64,000 bases of DNA, taken from Raineyella fluvialis. Lineage in GTDB: Bacteria > Actinomycetota > Actinomycetes > Propionibacteriales > Propionibacteriaceae. Position 1 is the stretch's first letter. The number at the start of each line of letters is the position of its first letter. Positions 45,885-55,288 of the stretch are shown here, one piece after another. Under the pieces are notes generated by a model. It was not told the origin of the DNA. It worked only from the letters and a program-made list of their open reading frames with translations, and searched no databases. The stretch lies in the NCBI RefSeq assembly GCF_009646095.1, contig NZ_CP045725.1:806001-870000 (forward strand), in the 5' to 3' direction. The position numbers and the translations under genes were made by a program.

Positions 45885-48017
45885 ATGCGGGTGGATCGGC
45901 GGTCGGCATTGGCGCTGGGCGGCGGCGTGGTGGCCGTGGGTGCCCTCACGGCCGCCGGCATCTCGCTGCGCAGTCCGTACGCGGCACCGTCGGTGCTGCC
46001 GTCGGGGACATGGCACGCCGGGTCGGCCGCCGGGACGTACGACCTTGGTGGGCACCAGGTGGAGCTGGGGAGCCGGTTCCGGGTGCTGCGGGCCGGGGTG
46101 CCGGTGTGGTGGGCCCGGACGGGCGTCCTCGCCGCCGGGCGCGGCGCCCTCGACTGGACCGACGTGCACGGCCACTTCAGCGACCATCGCCGGCTCGACA
46201 GGTGGTGGTCCGACGTCCGCTGTGAGGCGGCCGAGGTGGTGGCGGCCGGCACGCTGCGGATGAGCGGCCGCTTCGCTGCCGTCCAGGGTGAGGAGAAGTC
46301 CTGGGCGCTGACCCTGGTCTCTCACGACGACGTCCTCGAGATCGACCTCACCGTGCCCGGGGCCGACGTGGTGATGCTCCGCGGCGACCTGGCCGCCGAC
46401 GAGCCGGTCCGCGGCCTGGGGGCCCAGTTCTGTCCGACCGATCTGCGCGGCCGTTACGTCGTTCTCGCGGCCCGGGAGCAGGGCGTCGGCCGGGGCAAGG
46501 AGCCCCTCACCGCGATCGTCGAAGCCACCAAAGGGGCCGGCGGCTCCCCCACCACGACGTACGCTCCGATGCCCGCGCTTGTCACCGACCGGCTGCGGGC
46601 CCTGGACTGGGACGAGGACCAGGTCGCCGAGGTCGACCTGCGCAACGACCGGGTGGACGTCGCGGTCTGGACCGATCGGGTCACCGCGCGGTGGCGGACC
46701 GCCGCCGCGCCCCACGACCTGGTCCGCACGCCCCACGACCCCCTGCCGCAGTGGACGACGAGCGGGGCCATCATCGCGATGCAGGGCGGCACGGCGGAGG
46801 TCCGCCGCAAGCTCGCCGCGCTGGAGGGTGCGGCGATCAGCGGAGTGTGGATCCAGGACTGGGTCGGTGAGCGGACGACGTCGTTCGGTGACCGGTTGTG
46901 GTGGACCTGGGAGCTGGACCGGCGTCGCTACCCCGACTGGGAGCAGCTGGTGGGTGAGCTCGCGGCACGCGGCATCCAGGTGCTCACCTACATCAACCCG
47001 TTCCTGGTCGAGGCCGGCGAGAAGCCCGGCGGGGTGCGCCGGGACCTCTACCACGAGGCCCTGCAGCAGGGCTTCCTCGTCGGTCATCCGGACGGCGGCC
47101 CGTACGTGCTCGACCAGGACGGCTTCTCCGCCGTGATGGTCGACCTCACCAACCCCGACGCGTCCGACTGGTTCGGCCAGGTGATCGAGGCGATGCCGAG
47201 GACCGGGGGCTGGATGGCCGACTTCGGCGAGTCGCTGCCCTTCGACGCGGTGCTCCACGACGGGGATCCGCGCACCCTGCACAACCGCTGGCCGGTGCTC
47301 TGGGAGGAGCTGTGTGCGAGCGTGCGGGGCAGCGACGAGTTCGTCTTCCACCGCTCGGCGTGGCGCGGAACGCGAGCGCCCCACTGGGCCGGCGACCAGC
47401 TGACCTCGTGGGATGCGCACGACGGGATGGCCTCCGCGCTGCTCGGTATCCTGGCCGGCGGCCTGAGCGGACTACCGGTGATACACGGAGACGTGGGCGG
47501 CTACACCGCCCTGCCGCAGCCCGTCATCCGCACCACCAGGAACGCCGAACTGCTGCTCCGCTGGAGCGAGTGGTACGTCTGGTCACCGGTGCTGCGGACG
47601 CACGAGGGCAACCGGCCGGCCGAGAACGCCCAGGTCTGGGACCCGGACGTCACGCCCGCCTTCGTCCAGCAGACCAAGGTCTTCGCGGAACTGGCGGCCT
47701 ATCGCGCCCAGGTGGTGGCCGACGAACTGCCGTCGATGCGGCATTGCTGTCTCGAGGTGCCGGGGACGACGGCAGCCCGTCGCGACGACCAGTACTTCTT
47801 CGGGCCGAGCTTCCTGGTGGCGCCGGTGATGGAGCCCGGCGCCACCTCCCGCGAGGTGACCCTGCCTCCCGGTCGCTGGGTGCTGGTGTGGACCGGCGAG
47901 GAGTACACCGGCGACCAGGTGGTGCGGATCCGCTCCCTGATCGGTCAGCCGCCGGTGCTCCACCGGGCCGAGGACACCGCCGCGGCCGAGATCTCCCGGC
48001 GCATCCGGGCACTCTGA
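45885..48017 (+). CDS. GH31 glycosidase with sulfoquinovosidase (YihQ) signature, Tat-type signal
   Basis: Predicted exo-hydrolase freeing sulfoquinovose from sulfolipid-derived glycosides. The 710-aa protein follows YihQ closely: REQGVGRGKEP, IQDWVGERTTSFGDRLWW, YINPFL, WMADFGESLPFD (nucleophile D446), HWAGDQLTSWDAHDG (acid/base D504), GGYTALP and RTHEGNRP. The three residues that grip the sulfonate in E. coli YihQ (Q288, R301, W304) align with Q324, R337 and W340 here with the same spacing. Unlike cytosolic YihQ, it begins MRVDRRSALALGGG followed by a hydrophobic run, a plausible twin-arginine signal. No sulfoquinovose transport or sulfoglycolysis genes are adjacent. It is divergent from the ABC1 kinase and convergent with a small membrane protein. 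Confidence 0.85.
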   Translation: MRVDRRSALALGGGVVAVGALTAAGISLRSPYAAPSVLPSGTWHAGSAAGTYDLGGHQVELGSRFRVLRAGVPVWWARTGVLAAGRGALDWTDVHGHFSDHRRLDRWWSDVRCEAAEVVAAGTLRMSGRFAAVQGEEKSWALTLVSHDDVLEIDLTVPGADVVMLRGDLAADEPVRGLGAQFCPTDLRGRYVVLAAREQGVGRGKEPLTAIVEATKGAGGSPTTTYAPMPALVTDRLRALDWDEDQVAEVDLRNDRVDVAVWTDRVTARWRTAAAPHDLVRTPHDPLPQWTTSGAIIAMQGGTAEVRRKLAALEGAAISGVWIQDWVGERTTSFGDRLWWTWELDRRRYPDWEQLVGELAARGIQVLTYINPFLVEAGEKPGGVRRDLYHEALQQGFLVGHPDGGPYVLDQDGFSAVMVDLTNPDASDWFGQVIEAMPRTGGWMADFGESLPFDAVLHDGDPRTLHNRWPVLWEELCASVRGSDEFVFHRSAWRGTRAPHWAGDQLTSWDAHDGMASALLGILAGGLSGLPVIHGDVGGYTALPQPVIRTTRNAELLLRWSEWYVWSPVLRTHEGNRPAENAQVWDPDVTPAFVQQTKVFAELAAYRAQVVADELPSMRHCCLEVPGTTAARRDDQYFFGPSFLVAPVMEPGATSREVTLPPGRWVLVWTGEEYTGDQVVRIRSLIGQPPVLHRAEDTAAAEISRRIRAL

Positions 48018-48481
48018 CGGGCGACCAGCCAGATCGCCGCGGCGAGGAACGCCACCCCGAAGGCCATCCGTCCGTACGCCGGCAGGTAGAACTGCGGCAG
48101 CACCAGGGCCATCAGGACGCCGAGGGGCCACGCCGCCGGACGGCGGCGGGCGAGCAGGATCCCTCCGACGGCCACCAGCAGCAGCCCCAGGCCGAACATG
48201 GCGAGGGCGACCGGCTGCATCCGGGTCGCGACCGGATCGGCGCCGGCGGCCAGCCCGAAGGTCTCGGCGCCGTAGTACGGCAGGACCAGCGCGGCACCGA
48301 GCGCGGTGACCGGACGACCGGGGCCGCCGATCCTGTCAGCCAGCGCGGCGAGGGCGATGAAGGCCCCGATGCCGCAGACGTGGGCGGCGATCCACCACGG
48401 TGAGGTGAGGTCATCGGGATAGGGCCGCATCAGCAGGTAGGCGGCCATCAGGATCCCGGCGACAAGAGCGGAGAGACGCAT
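47945..48481 (-). CDS. Small integral membrane protein next to TetR
   Basis: A 178-aa protein with five or six hydrophobic segments (LSALVAGILMAAYLL, WWIAAHVCGIGAFIALAALA, AALVLPYYGAETFGLAAG, ALAMFGLGLLLVAVGGILLA, FGVAFLAAAIWLVA). No recognised family with certainty. ATG 48481 follows GGAAGGAA; the frame is open upstream through the operator region but that part is not credible. Divergent from the TetR gene with two copies of a palindrome between, so it is the probable target of that repressor. Its 3' end overlaps the GH31 gene by 73 nt. Confidence 0.72.
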   Translation of the reverse strand: MRLSALVAGILMAAYLLMRPYPDDLTSPWWIAAHVCGIGAFIALAALADRIGGPGRPVTALGAALVLPYYGAETFGLAAGADPVATRMQPVALAMFGLGLLLVAVGGILLARRRPAAWPLGVLMALVLPQFYLPAYGRMAFGVAFLAAAIWLVARQSARMRREISAAAVSSARWSTGG

Positions 48482-48506
48482 TGGACGTTCCTTCCGGAGG
48501 AGTTGA

Positions 48507-48562
48507 GAGAGCACTGCTCTCAGTTTGCCGCAACACCCCCAAGGAAGCAAGAGCAGTGCTCT
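48507..48562. promoter_or_regulatory. Twin TetR operators in the divergent gap
   Basis: GAGAGCACTGCTCTC (48507-48521) is a perfect inverted repeat; AGAGCAGTGCTCT (48550-48562) shares its core AGAGCA-N-TGCTCT. Centres are 42 bp apart, four helical turns, one near each divergent start. This is the classic layout of an autoregulated TetR with a divergent target. Confidence 0.75.
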
Positions 48563-48578
48563 CTGAAAGAATGTGGGC

Positions 48579-49118
48579 ATGGGCGTACGCGATGAAGCAC
48601 GGGCGGAGACGATGGCGCGGATCATGGCGGCCGCGCGCGAGCAGATCGCCACGGTCGGTGGGGCGGGCCTGTCCATGCGCGCGGTCGCCCGGGAGGTCGG
48701 CCTGGTGTCGTCGGCGGTCTACCGCTACTTCCCGACCCGCGACGCCCTGCTCACCGCCCTGATCATCGAGTCGTACGAGCGCCTGGGGGCCCACCTCGCC
48801 GCCCTCCCCCCGCGCTGGCGGGAGCGGGCCGCCGGCTTCCGTGACTGGGCCCGGAAGCACCCCTTCGAGTTCCAGCTCATCTACGGCACCCCGATCCCCG
48901 ACTACCGCGCGCCCGAGGAGACCATCCCGGCGGCCGCCACGGCGATCGCCCCGTTTCTCGCGCTGGCCGACGTCGCCGACGCCGTCCCGGAGCTGGCCCA
49001 ACTCGTGGGCTTCATCGGCCTGGAGCTCGCCGGCCACTTCGTCGGCAGCGAACCCCCGGCCGAAGAACTCTTCGACCGTACGCTCGAGCGCCAGATGGCC
49101 ACCCTCGGTTCGAGGTAG
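48579..49118 (+). CDS. TetR-family regulator
   Basis: A 179-aa repressor-type protein: HTH about residues 12-55 (RIMAAAREQIATVGGAGLSM, VAREVGLVSSAVYRYFPTRD, LLTALIIESYERLG) and a ligand domain with the TetR_C_13-like segment RDWARKHPFEFQLIYGTPIPDY. ATG 48579; the in-frame GTG at 48573 is possible and there is no strong ribosome site. One operator copy lies 17 nt upstream, so autorepression is likely. Ends 4 nt before the convergent permease-prefix gene. Confidence 0.87.
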   Translation: MGVRDEARAETMARIMAAAREQIATVGGAGLSMRAVAREVGLVSSAVYRYFPTRDALLTALIIESYERLGAHLAALPPRWRERAAGFRDWARKHPFEFQLIYGTPIPDYRAPEETIPAAATAIAPFLALADVADAVPELAQLVGFIGLELAGHFVGSEPPAEELFDRTLERQMATLGSR

Positions 49119-49122
49119 CCGG

Positions 49123-50457
49123 TCAGAGGTAGCCGAAAAGGGGCCCGAACCCCACGGCGACCACGGCGGCCCACACCCCCAGGACCGGGAGGTACCGGCA
49201 CTGCCAGCCGACCAGGGACGTGAACGACCGCTTCCCCCGCAGGAATCCCAGTTGGAGCCAGGCGGCTCCGGACAGATTGATCGCCAGCACGACGTTCTCC
49301 CCCGCGGCCGCCAGCCGGTTCGGGCTGGCACCCCATTCGGCGATCCGTGCGCCGATCGCCAGGAGGACCAGGACGTCGACGGCGAGGGCGCTGACCAGCA
49401 GCACCAGCCGCCAGCGATCGGTCCAGTCCGGGGCCGCCGCGGATGGGCGCGACGAGAGGGAGAACACCACGAGACCCAGCACGACCGCGAGGAGCACGTC
49501 CATCAGGATGAGGAGGTCGCGGTCGGCCCGCAACGACTGCCCGGTCCAGAGGACCGCCACCAGGAAGGCGAGCAGGAACACCGTGAACAGGGGCGTGAAG
49601 ATCCGGGTGAGCACCGCCGCCAGGCTACCGGTGACGCTCTTGCCCGCCTCGACCAGCCATGCCGCGATGACGACAGCGCCCCCGACACCGAGCGGCAACA
49701 CCCAGGAGTCGAGGACCGTCATCGCCTCGATCCCCGCCACCCGGAACATGCCGTTCGCCAGGCCCAGCAGGACGCCACCACCGAGCGCGATGAGGACGAA
49801 GTGGATGATCGATTCCCCGGTGAACCGGACGACCTCGATCCACCGCTCCGGTGCCCGCCAGCCGGGCCCCAGGTAGACCGCCCCCAGGACGAGCCACAGC
49901 ACGATCGGCAGGTGCAGCAGGAAGAGCGTCTGGGTCTGGCCCCGGGGTGCGAACGGGTAGAGAGCCTGCACCAGGCCGAGGAGGACGACGATGCCCAGGC
50001 CTGTGGCGACCACGCCCGGCACGAACCTCCGCCGGACCACGGCGAGGTAGGCCCCGAGCACCACGGCCACGCCGAGGACGGCCGCCGTGGCGGCCCCCGG
50101 CGCGGATCCCGGCGGCGCCGAGGCGACCAGGAAGGGCACCCGCACCGCCAATCCCGCGAGAACGGCGAAACCGACGGCGACCGCGGCCCCCGAGCGGCGC
50201 GACCCCGGCCCGGTCCCCTCCCACAGCAGGCCGGGGAGTTCCCTCCCGAAGCCCCGGATCCTGGCATCGCGCCCACCCAGTCGCTTCACCGCCACCAGGA
50301 AGGCCTCGTCAGCAGACAGGCCGGCCTGGCCCAGCTGCCCGACGACGTCGACCAGTTGGCCGGTCAGGGCATCGGCGTCGGCATCGCTGACGCCGGCTCT
50401 GGCGTGCAGATAGCTGCGCCACGCCTCGAGGTGCGGTGTGGGAGGTTCAACGGGCAT
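49123..50457 (-). CDS. Permease-prefix-domain membrane protein
   Basis: A 444-aa protein. The first about 75 residues form a soluble permease-prefix-like domain (HLEAWRSYLHARAGVSDAD, LGQAGLSADEAFLVAVKRLGG). Eleven or so hydrophobic segments follow (for example AVAVGFAVLAGLAVRVPFLV, LFLLHLPIVLWLVLGAVYLG, VLLVSALAVDVLVLLAIGA). Such proteins occur across actinobacteria without an established job; the prefix resembles that of PadR-linked ABC permeases. ATG 50457, divergent from the LolA-like gene with a 62-nt gap. Confidence 0.75.
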   Translation of the reverse strand: MPVEPPTPHLEAWRSYLHARAGVSDADADALTGQLVDVVGQLGQAGLSADEAFLVAVKRLGGRDARIRGFGRELPGLLWEGTGPGSRRSGAAVAVGFAVLAGLAVRVPFLVASAPPGSAPGAATAAVLGVAVVLGAYLAVVRRRFVPGVVATGLGIVVLLGLVQALYPFAPRGQTQTLFLLHLPIVLWLVLGAVYLGPGWRAPERWIEVVRFTGESIIHFVLIALGGGVLLGLANGMFRVAGIEAMTVLDSWVLPLGVGGAVVIAAWLVEAGKSVTGSLAAVLTRIFTPLFTVFLLAFLVAVLWTGQSLRADRDLLILMDVLLAVVLGLVVFSLSSRPSAAAPDWTDRWRLVLLVSALAVDVLVLLAIGARIAEWGASPNRLAAAGENVVLAINLSGAAWLQLGFLRGKRSFTSLVGWQCRYLPVLGVWAAVVAVGFGPLFGYL

Positions 50458-50519
50458 ATCCGGAGGCTATCGGTGCCTCGATCATCGTGATCGGGGCACC
50501 TCGAACCTAAACTGGGAGC

Positions 50520-51584
50520 ATGACTGCGAAGGTGAGGCGCTGGACCGCTGCGGCGGTCGGCGTGGCCCTGCTGGGAGGCGGCGTGGTCGCTGCCACCAGT
50601 GCCCAGGCTTCTCCCGACCTGCCCGCCCGATCGGCCGAGCAGCTCCTCGTCGACATCCAGTCGCCGACCACCCGTACGTTCAGCGGCACGGTGCAGACCA
50701 CGACCGATCTGGGCCTCCCGACGCTGCCCACCACCCAGACGGGCGACACCTCAGGCCTGACCGGGCTCCTCACCGGCACCCACACCCTGCGGGTCTGGAA
50801 CGACGGGGACACCCGCAGCCGGGTCTCGGTGATCGGGAACAACGCGGAGACGTCGGTGATCCGCAGTGGCGCCGATGTCTGGACGTACGCCAGCGCCGAC
50901 CGCAGTGCCACGCACACCAGACTCACCACACCGACGACGCCCCAGCACCCGCAACCCAGCGGTGCCGCGACCACCCCGGAGCAGGCCGCCCAGCAGGTGC
51001 TCGCGGCGGTCGGACCCTCGACCAGCGTGACCACCCGCGGAGCCTCCCGGGTCGCCGGGCGCCCGGCGTACGACCTGGTGTTCACGCCGGCGGCCGGCGA
51101 GAAGACGCTGGTCCGCTCGGCCCAGGTGGCGATCGACGCGGAGACGCACCTGGTGCTCCAGGTGACGGTCGACGCAGTCGACGCGAAGGACCATGCCGTC
51201 CAGATCGGCTTCACCTCGCTCACCTACGCGACCCCGGACGCCAAGCTCTTCACGTTCAGCGCACCCAGCGGCACCACCGTCAAGGAACAGCCGGCCCCGG
51301 AGGCGTCGAAGCAGGGCCAGGGTGGGACGTCGGCGGAGAAGCCGAAGGTCGTCGGTGACGGCTGGGACACGGTGCTGGTCGAAAAGGTCGGGACGCTGCC
51401 GGCCGACACCTCGGCACAGGGCCAGCAGGCGAAGCAGCTGCTCGAGTCGCTGCCCAGGGTGAGTGGTTCCTGGGGCAGCGGCCGCCTGCTGCAGGGCACC
51501 CTGTTCTCGGCGGTGCTGACCGATGACGGCCGGTTGGCCGTCGGCGCCGTCCCCGCGGACCAGCTCTTCAGCGCCCTCGGCTGA
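50520..51584 (+). CDS. LolA-like secreted protein
   Basis: A 354-aa exported protein with a signal peptide (KVRRWTAAAVGVALLGGGVVAATSAQA, likely cleaved after SAQA near residue 30). The domain shows RTFSGTVQTTTDLGLP, HTLRVWNDGDTRSRVSVIGN, SVIRSGADVWTYASAD and GRPAYDLVFTPAAGEKTLV, the actinobacterial LolA/DUF2092-like fold that may bind lipids at the membrane's outer face. It is 3 nt from the ABC ATPase gene, suggesting that the secreted protein works with the exporter. ATG 50520 after GGGA. Confidence 0.8.
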   Translation: MTAKVRRWTAAAVGVALLGGGVVAATSAQASPDLPARSAEQLLVDIQSPTTRTFSGTVQTTTDLGLPTLPTTQTGDTSGLTGLLTGTHTLRVWNDGDTRSRVSVIGNNAETSVIRSGADVWTYASADRSATHTRLTTPTTPQHPQPSGAATTPEQAAQQVLAAVGPSTSVTTRGASRVAGRPAYDLVFTPAAGEKTLVRSAQVAIDAETHLVLQVTVDAVDAKDHAVQIGFTSLTYATPDAKLFTFSAPSGTTVKEQPAPEASKQGQGGTSAEKPKVVGDGWDTVLVEKVGTLPADTSAQGQQAKQLLESLPRVSGSWGSGRLLQGTLFSAVLTDDGRLAVGAVPADQLFSALG

Positions 51585-51587
51585 GCG

Positions 51588-52515
<928 letters not shown>

Positions 52516-52529
<14 letters not shown>

Positions 52530-53346
52530 GGTGGGCGCCTGGGGACGGTTGCTGCGGTCGGAGCTGGGGCTCACACTGGGGCGCCGGCGCAATCAGTTCG
52601 GGCTGCTCGTGCTGGCGGCGCTGCCGGTGATGATCGCCGTCACCATCAAGGTCTCCGGCTCCCACGGCGGCCACGGCCCCGACTTCTTCAGCGCCATCAC
52701 TTCGAACGGCATCTTCGTGGCCCTGGCGGCGTTGTCGGTGGAGCTCACCCTGTTCCTCCCCCTCGCCATCGCCGTGCTGGCCGGTGACGCCATCGCCGGG
52801 GAGGCGGGACTGGGCACGCTGCGCTACCTTCTGGCCGTGCCGGTGCCGCGGACCCGGCTGCTGCTCACCAAGTACGTGGCGCTGGTGATCGGGGCGCTCG
52901 AGGCCGCCGGCATCGTGGCGCTGGCCGGGGTGGTGGCCGGCGGGCTGGCGTTCGGGCTCCCGGCCATGACCACCCTGTCCGGCAGCACGATCGGGATGCC
53001 GGCGGCGACCGGACGGCTCATCCTCGCCGTCCTCTACATCGCCGCCGGCCTCGCGGCCCTGGCCGCCATCGGGTTGTTCATCTCCACCCTCACCGAACAG
53101 CCGATCGTCGCGATGGTGGCGACGACCGCGGTGGCGGCGTTGCTGTGGATCCTCGACGCAATCCCCCAGCTCGGCTGGTTGCATCCGTGGCTGCTCGTAC
53201 ATCACTGGCTGGCCTTCGGCGACCTGTTCCGCGACCCGATCTTCGGGCAGGGGATGGTCCGGGGGCTGTGGCTCGCCCTCGGCTACACGGTGGTCTTCCT
53301 GGTCGCCGCCAGGACGGTGTTCGTCCGCCGGGACGTCACCTCCTGA
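52516..53346 (+). CDS. ABC-2 type permease
   Basis: A 276-aa membrane subunit with six hydrophobic segments (FGLLVLAALPVMIAVTI, GIFVALAALSVELTLFLPLA, YVALVIGALEAAGIVALAGV, LILAVLYIAAGLAALAAIGL, MVATTAVAALLWILDAI, GLWLALGYTVVFLVAA). The cytosolic loop GDAIAGEAGLGTLRYLLAVPVPRTRL (core AGEAGLGTLRYLLAVPVPR) is the coupling element of ABC-2 permeases. Pairs with the overlapping ATPase. Its stop codon lies in the 3' arm of the terminator. Confidence 0.88.
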
Positions 53347-53360
53347 CGTCCCGGCGGACG
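53322..53360. terminator. Bidirectional terminator, 17-bp perfect stem
   Basis: 53322-53338 pairs perfectly with 53344-53360 around a 5-base loop, between the convergent ABC permease and PTS enzyme I. The left arm lies in the permease coding sequence and the right arm starts at its stop codon. Confidence 0.8.
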
Positions 53361-53364
53361 GCCC

Positions 53365-55068
53365 TCACTCCGCGAGGATGGCCGCGACCGCGTCCCGACC
53401 CTGGACCGAACCCTTGGCCGACACCGCCGCCTCGGCGGCGCGACGGCACTGGTCCATCGTCACCGCGGCCAGCTGCGCCCCCACGCCCGGCAGAGCCGGC
53501 GCGGCGGCCGACAGCGACGTGATCCCCAAGCCGATCAGCACACAGGCGAGCTGCGGATCGGCGGCTGCCTCGCCGCATACGCCAACCGCCTTGCCGTGAC
53601 GCTTGCCCGCCTCGGCGGTGAGCTGGACGAGCTTCAGCACGCCCGGCTGCCAGGGGTCGGTCAGGTTGGCCAGGTACGGCGACATCCGGTCCGCGGCCAT
53701 CGTGTACTGGGACAGGTCGTTGGTGCCGATCGAGAAGAACTCGACGTACTCGAGCACCTGGTCGGCGACCAGCGCGATGGCCGGGACCTCGACCATGATG
53801 CCCGGATACAGGCCACGCTCGCGGCAGAGCCCGGCGAACCACTCGGCCTCCGAGACCGTGGACACCATCGGCGCCATCACCCATGCCTCCACGTCGGCCT
53901 CGCCCGCGGCGGCCGCGATGGCGTCGAGCTGACGGGTGAGGATCTCCGGCTTGTCCAGCGCGATCCGCATGCCGCGGACACCGAGGGAGGGGTTCTCCTC
54001 GTGCGGCATGTTCGCGAAGGCCAGCGGCTTGTCCGACCCGGCGTCGAGGGTGCGCACGACGACCTTCTTGCCGCGGAACGCCTCGAAGACCTCCGAGTAG
54101 ACCTGGACCTGCTCCTCCAGGCTCGGCTCGACCTGAGCGGTGAGGAAGGCGAGCTCGGTGCGGAAGAGGCCGACCCCCTCGGCGATCCCCGGGGCGGCGG
54201 CCTTGCGGGCGGCTGCGCCGTCCTGGACATTGGCGAGCAACTGCACCCGGTGCCCGTCAGCGGTCTGCGCCGGCCCGCGCCAGGCGCGGATGCGCTCGGC
54301 CTTGACGGCGGCCTCGTCGACGCGGCGGTGGGCCTCACGCTCGTCCGGGTTGGGTTCGATGTCACCGGTGTCGCCGTCGACCAGCAGCGGCGTGCCGTCG
54401 GCGATCTCGACGAGCCGGGCGCCGACCGCCACGATGCAGGGGATGCCGAGCTGGCGGGCGATGATGGCGGTGTGGCTGGTCTTGCCACCCAGCTGGGTGA
54501 CCAGGCCGGCGATCACCTCGGGCCGCAGCCCGGCGGTGTCGGCCGGCGCCAGGTCGTCGGCCAGCAGGACCACCGGGGAATCGGGATCCGGAACACCGGG
54601 CTCAGGCTCTCCGCGCAGCTCGGCGATGACGCGGTCACGTACGTCCTTCAGGTCGGTCGTCCGCTCGGCCATCAGGCCGCCGATCTTCTCGAACTTGGCG
54701 ACGAAGGTGTCGGTGGCCTGCACGGCGGCCCAGTCCGCCGGAGCGCCCTGGTCGATCAACTTGTTCACCGTACGCTGCCAGCCCTTGTCCGTGGCGAGCG
54801 CCGCGGTGGCGGCGAGCACTTCGGAGGCATGGCCGGTCACCATGCCGGCGCGGCTGGACAGGCGGCTGCCGACCACGGCGGCAGCGGCGGCGAAGCGGTC
54901 CTTCTCGGTCTGGCGGCCCTCCTCGGGCACCACGGCACCCTGCGTGGGCAGGGCGGGGCGAGGCCGGACCCACTGCGCCGGGGCGTAACCGACGCCCCCG
55001 ACGACACCTAGTCCGGCCAGCAGGTCGGGCTCACCGGGGATCTTGGCCGGAAACTGCGCAGCGGTCAT
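53365..55068 (-). CDS. ptsI: PTS enzyme I (phosphoenolpyruvate--protein phosphotransferase)
   Basis: Takes phosphate from PEP and passes it to HPr, the common first step of the sugar PTS. 567 aa: helical HPr-binding region, swivelling His domain with LGGKTSHTAIIARQLGIPC (active H199), then the PEP-binding barrel with GVGLFRTELAFL, NPSLGVRGMRIALDKPE, PGIMVEVPAIA, FFSIGTNDLSQYTMAADR and AVGVCGEAAADP (general-acid Cys). ATG 55068 follows AGGAGAG. Divergent from the deoR-fruK-fruA-ptsH operon, so the whole fructose PTS is in one locus. Confidence 0.97.
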   Translation of the reverse strand: MTAAQFPAKIPGEPDLLAGLGVVGGVGYAPAQWVRPRPALPTQGAVVPEEGRQTEKDRFAAAAAVVGSRLSSRAGMVTGHASEVLAATAALATDKGWQRTVNKLIDQGAPADWAAVQATDTFVAKFEKIGGLMAERTTDLKDVRDRVIAELRGEPEPGVPDPDSPVVLLADDLAPADTAGLRPEVIAGLVTQLGGKTSHTAIIARQLGIPCIVAVGARLVEIADGTPLLVDGDTGDIEPNPDEREAHRRVDEAAVKAERIRAWRGPAQTADGHRVQLLANVQDGAAARKAAAPGIAEGVGLFRTELAFLTAQVEPSLEEQVQVYSEVFEAFRGKKVVVRTLDAGSDKPLAFANMPHEENPSLGVRGMRIALDKPEILTRQLDAIAAAAGEADVEAWVMAPMVSTVSEAEWFAGLCRERGLYPGIMVEVPAIALVADQVLEYVEFFSIGTNDLSQYTMAADRMSPYLANLTDPWQPGVLKLVQLTAEAGKRHGKAVGVCGEAAADPQLACVLIGLGITSLSAAAPALPGVGAQLAAVTMDQCRRAAEAAVSAKGSVQGRDAVAAILAE

Positions 55069-55140
55069 CTCTCCTACTTCCTCGAAACCGCGGGCACTGC
55101 GGGCCCGGGGTTGCTGTGGCATAACGATAGCCGACGACGG

Positions 55141-55170
55141 TTGACATTCCAACACGTTCGGGCATACTTG
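55141..55170 (+). promoter_or_regulatory. Sigma-70-type promoter of the fructose operon
   Basis: A consensus TTGACA (55141-55146) is followed at about 16-18 bp by CATACT/TACTTG (55163-55170). A copy of the repeat GTTCGGGCAT overlaps the -10 element, which suits repression by the operon's DeoR-type regulator. The leader to the deoR ATG is about 115 nt. Confidence 0.6.
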
Positions 55171-55263
55171 TGGACAGTCGGGCACCCAAACGGGCATGAA
55201 CACAGGTTCGTGTTCCGTACCACGACACCCTACGCCGAGGCCCGTTCGGGCATCCGGTGGGGG
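55156..55263. repeat. Four TTCGGGCAT-like boxes, putative DeoR/FruR operators
   Basis: Direct repeats GTTCGGGCAT (55156-55165), AGTCGGGCAC (55176-55185), AAACGGGCAT (55188-55197) and GTTCGGGCAT (55254-55263) share core CGGGCA(T/C). They lie in the 220-nt divergent gap between ptsI and deoR. Multiple direct boxes are typical of DeoR-family operators. Confidence 0.55.
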
Positions 55264-55288
55264 CACCCGAGGCTCCGAAGGAGGACTG

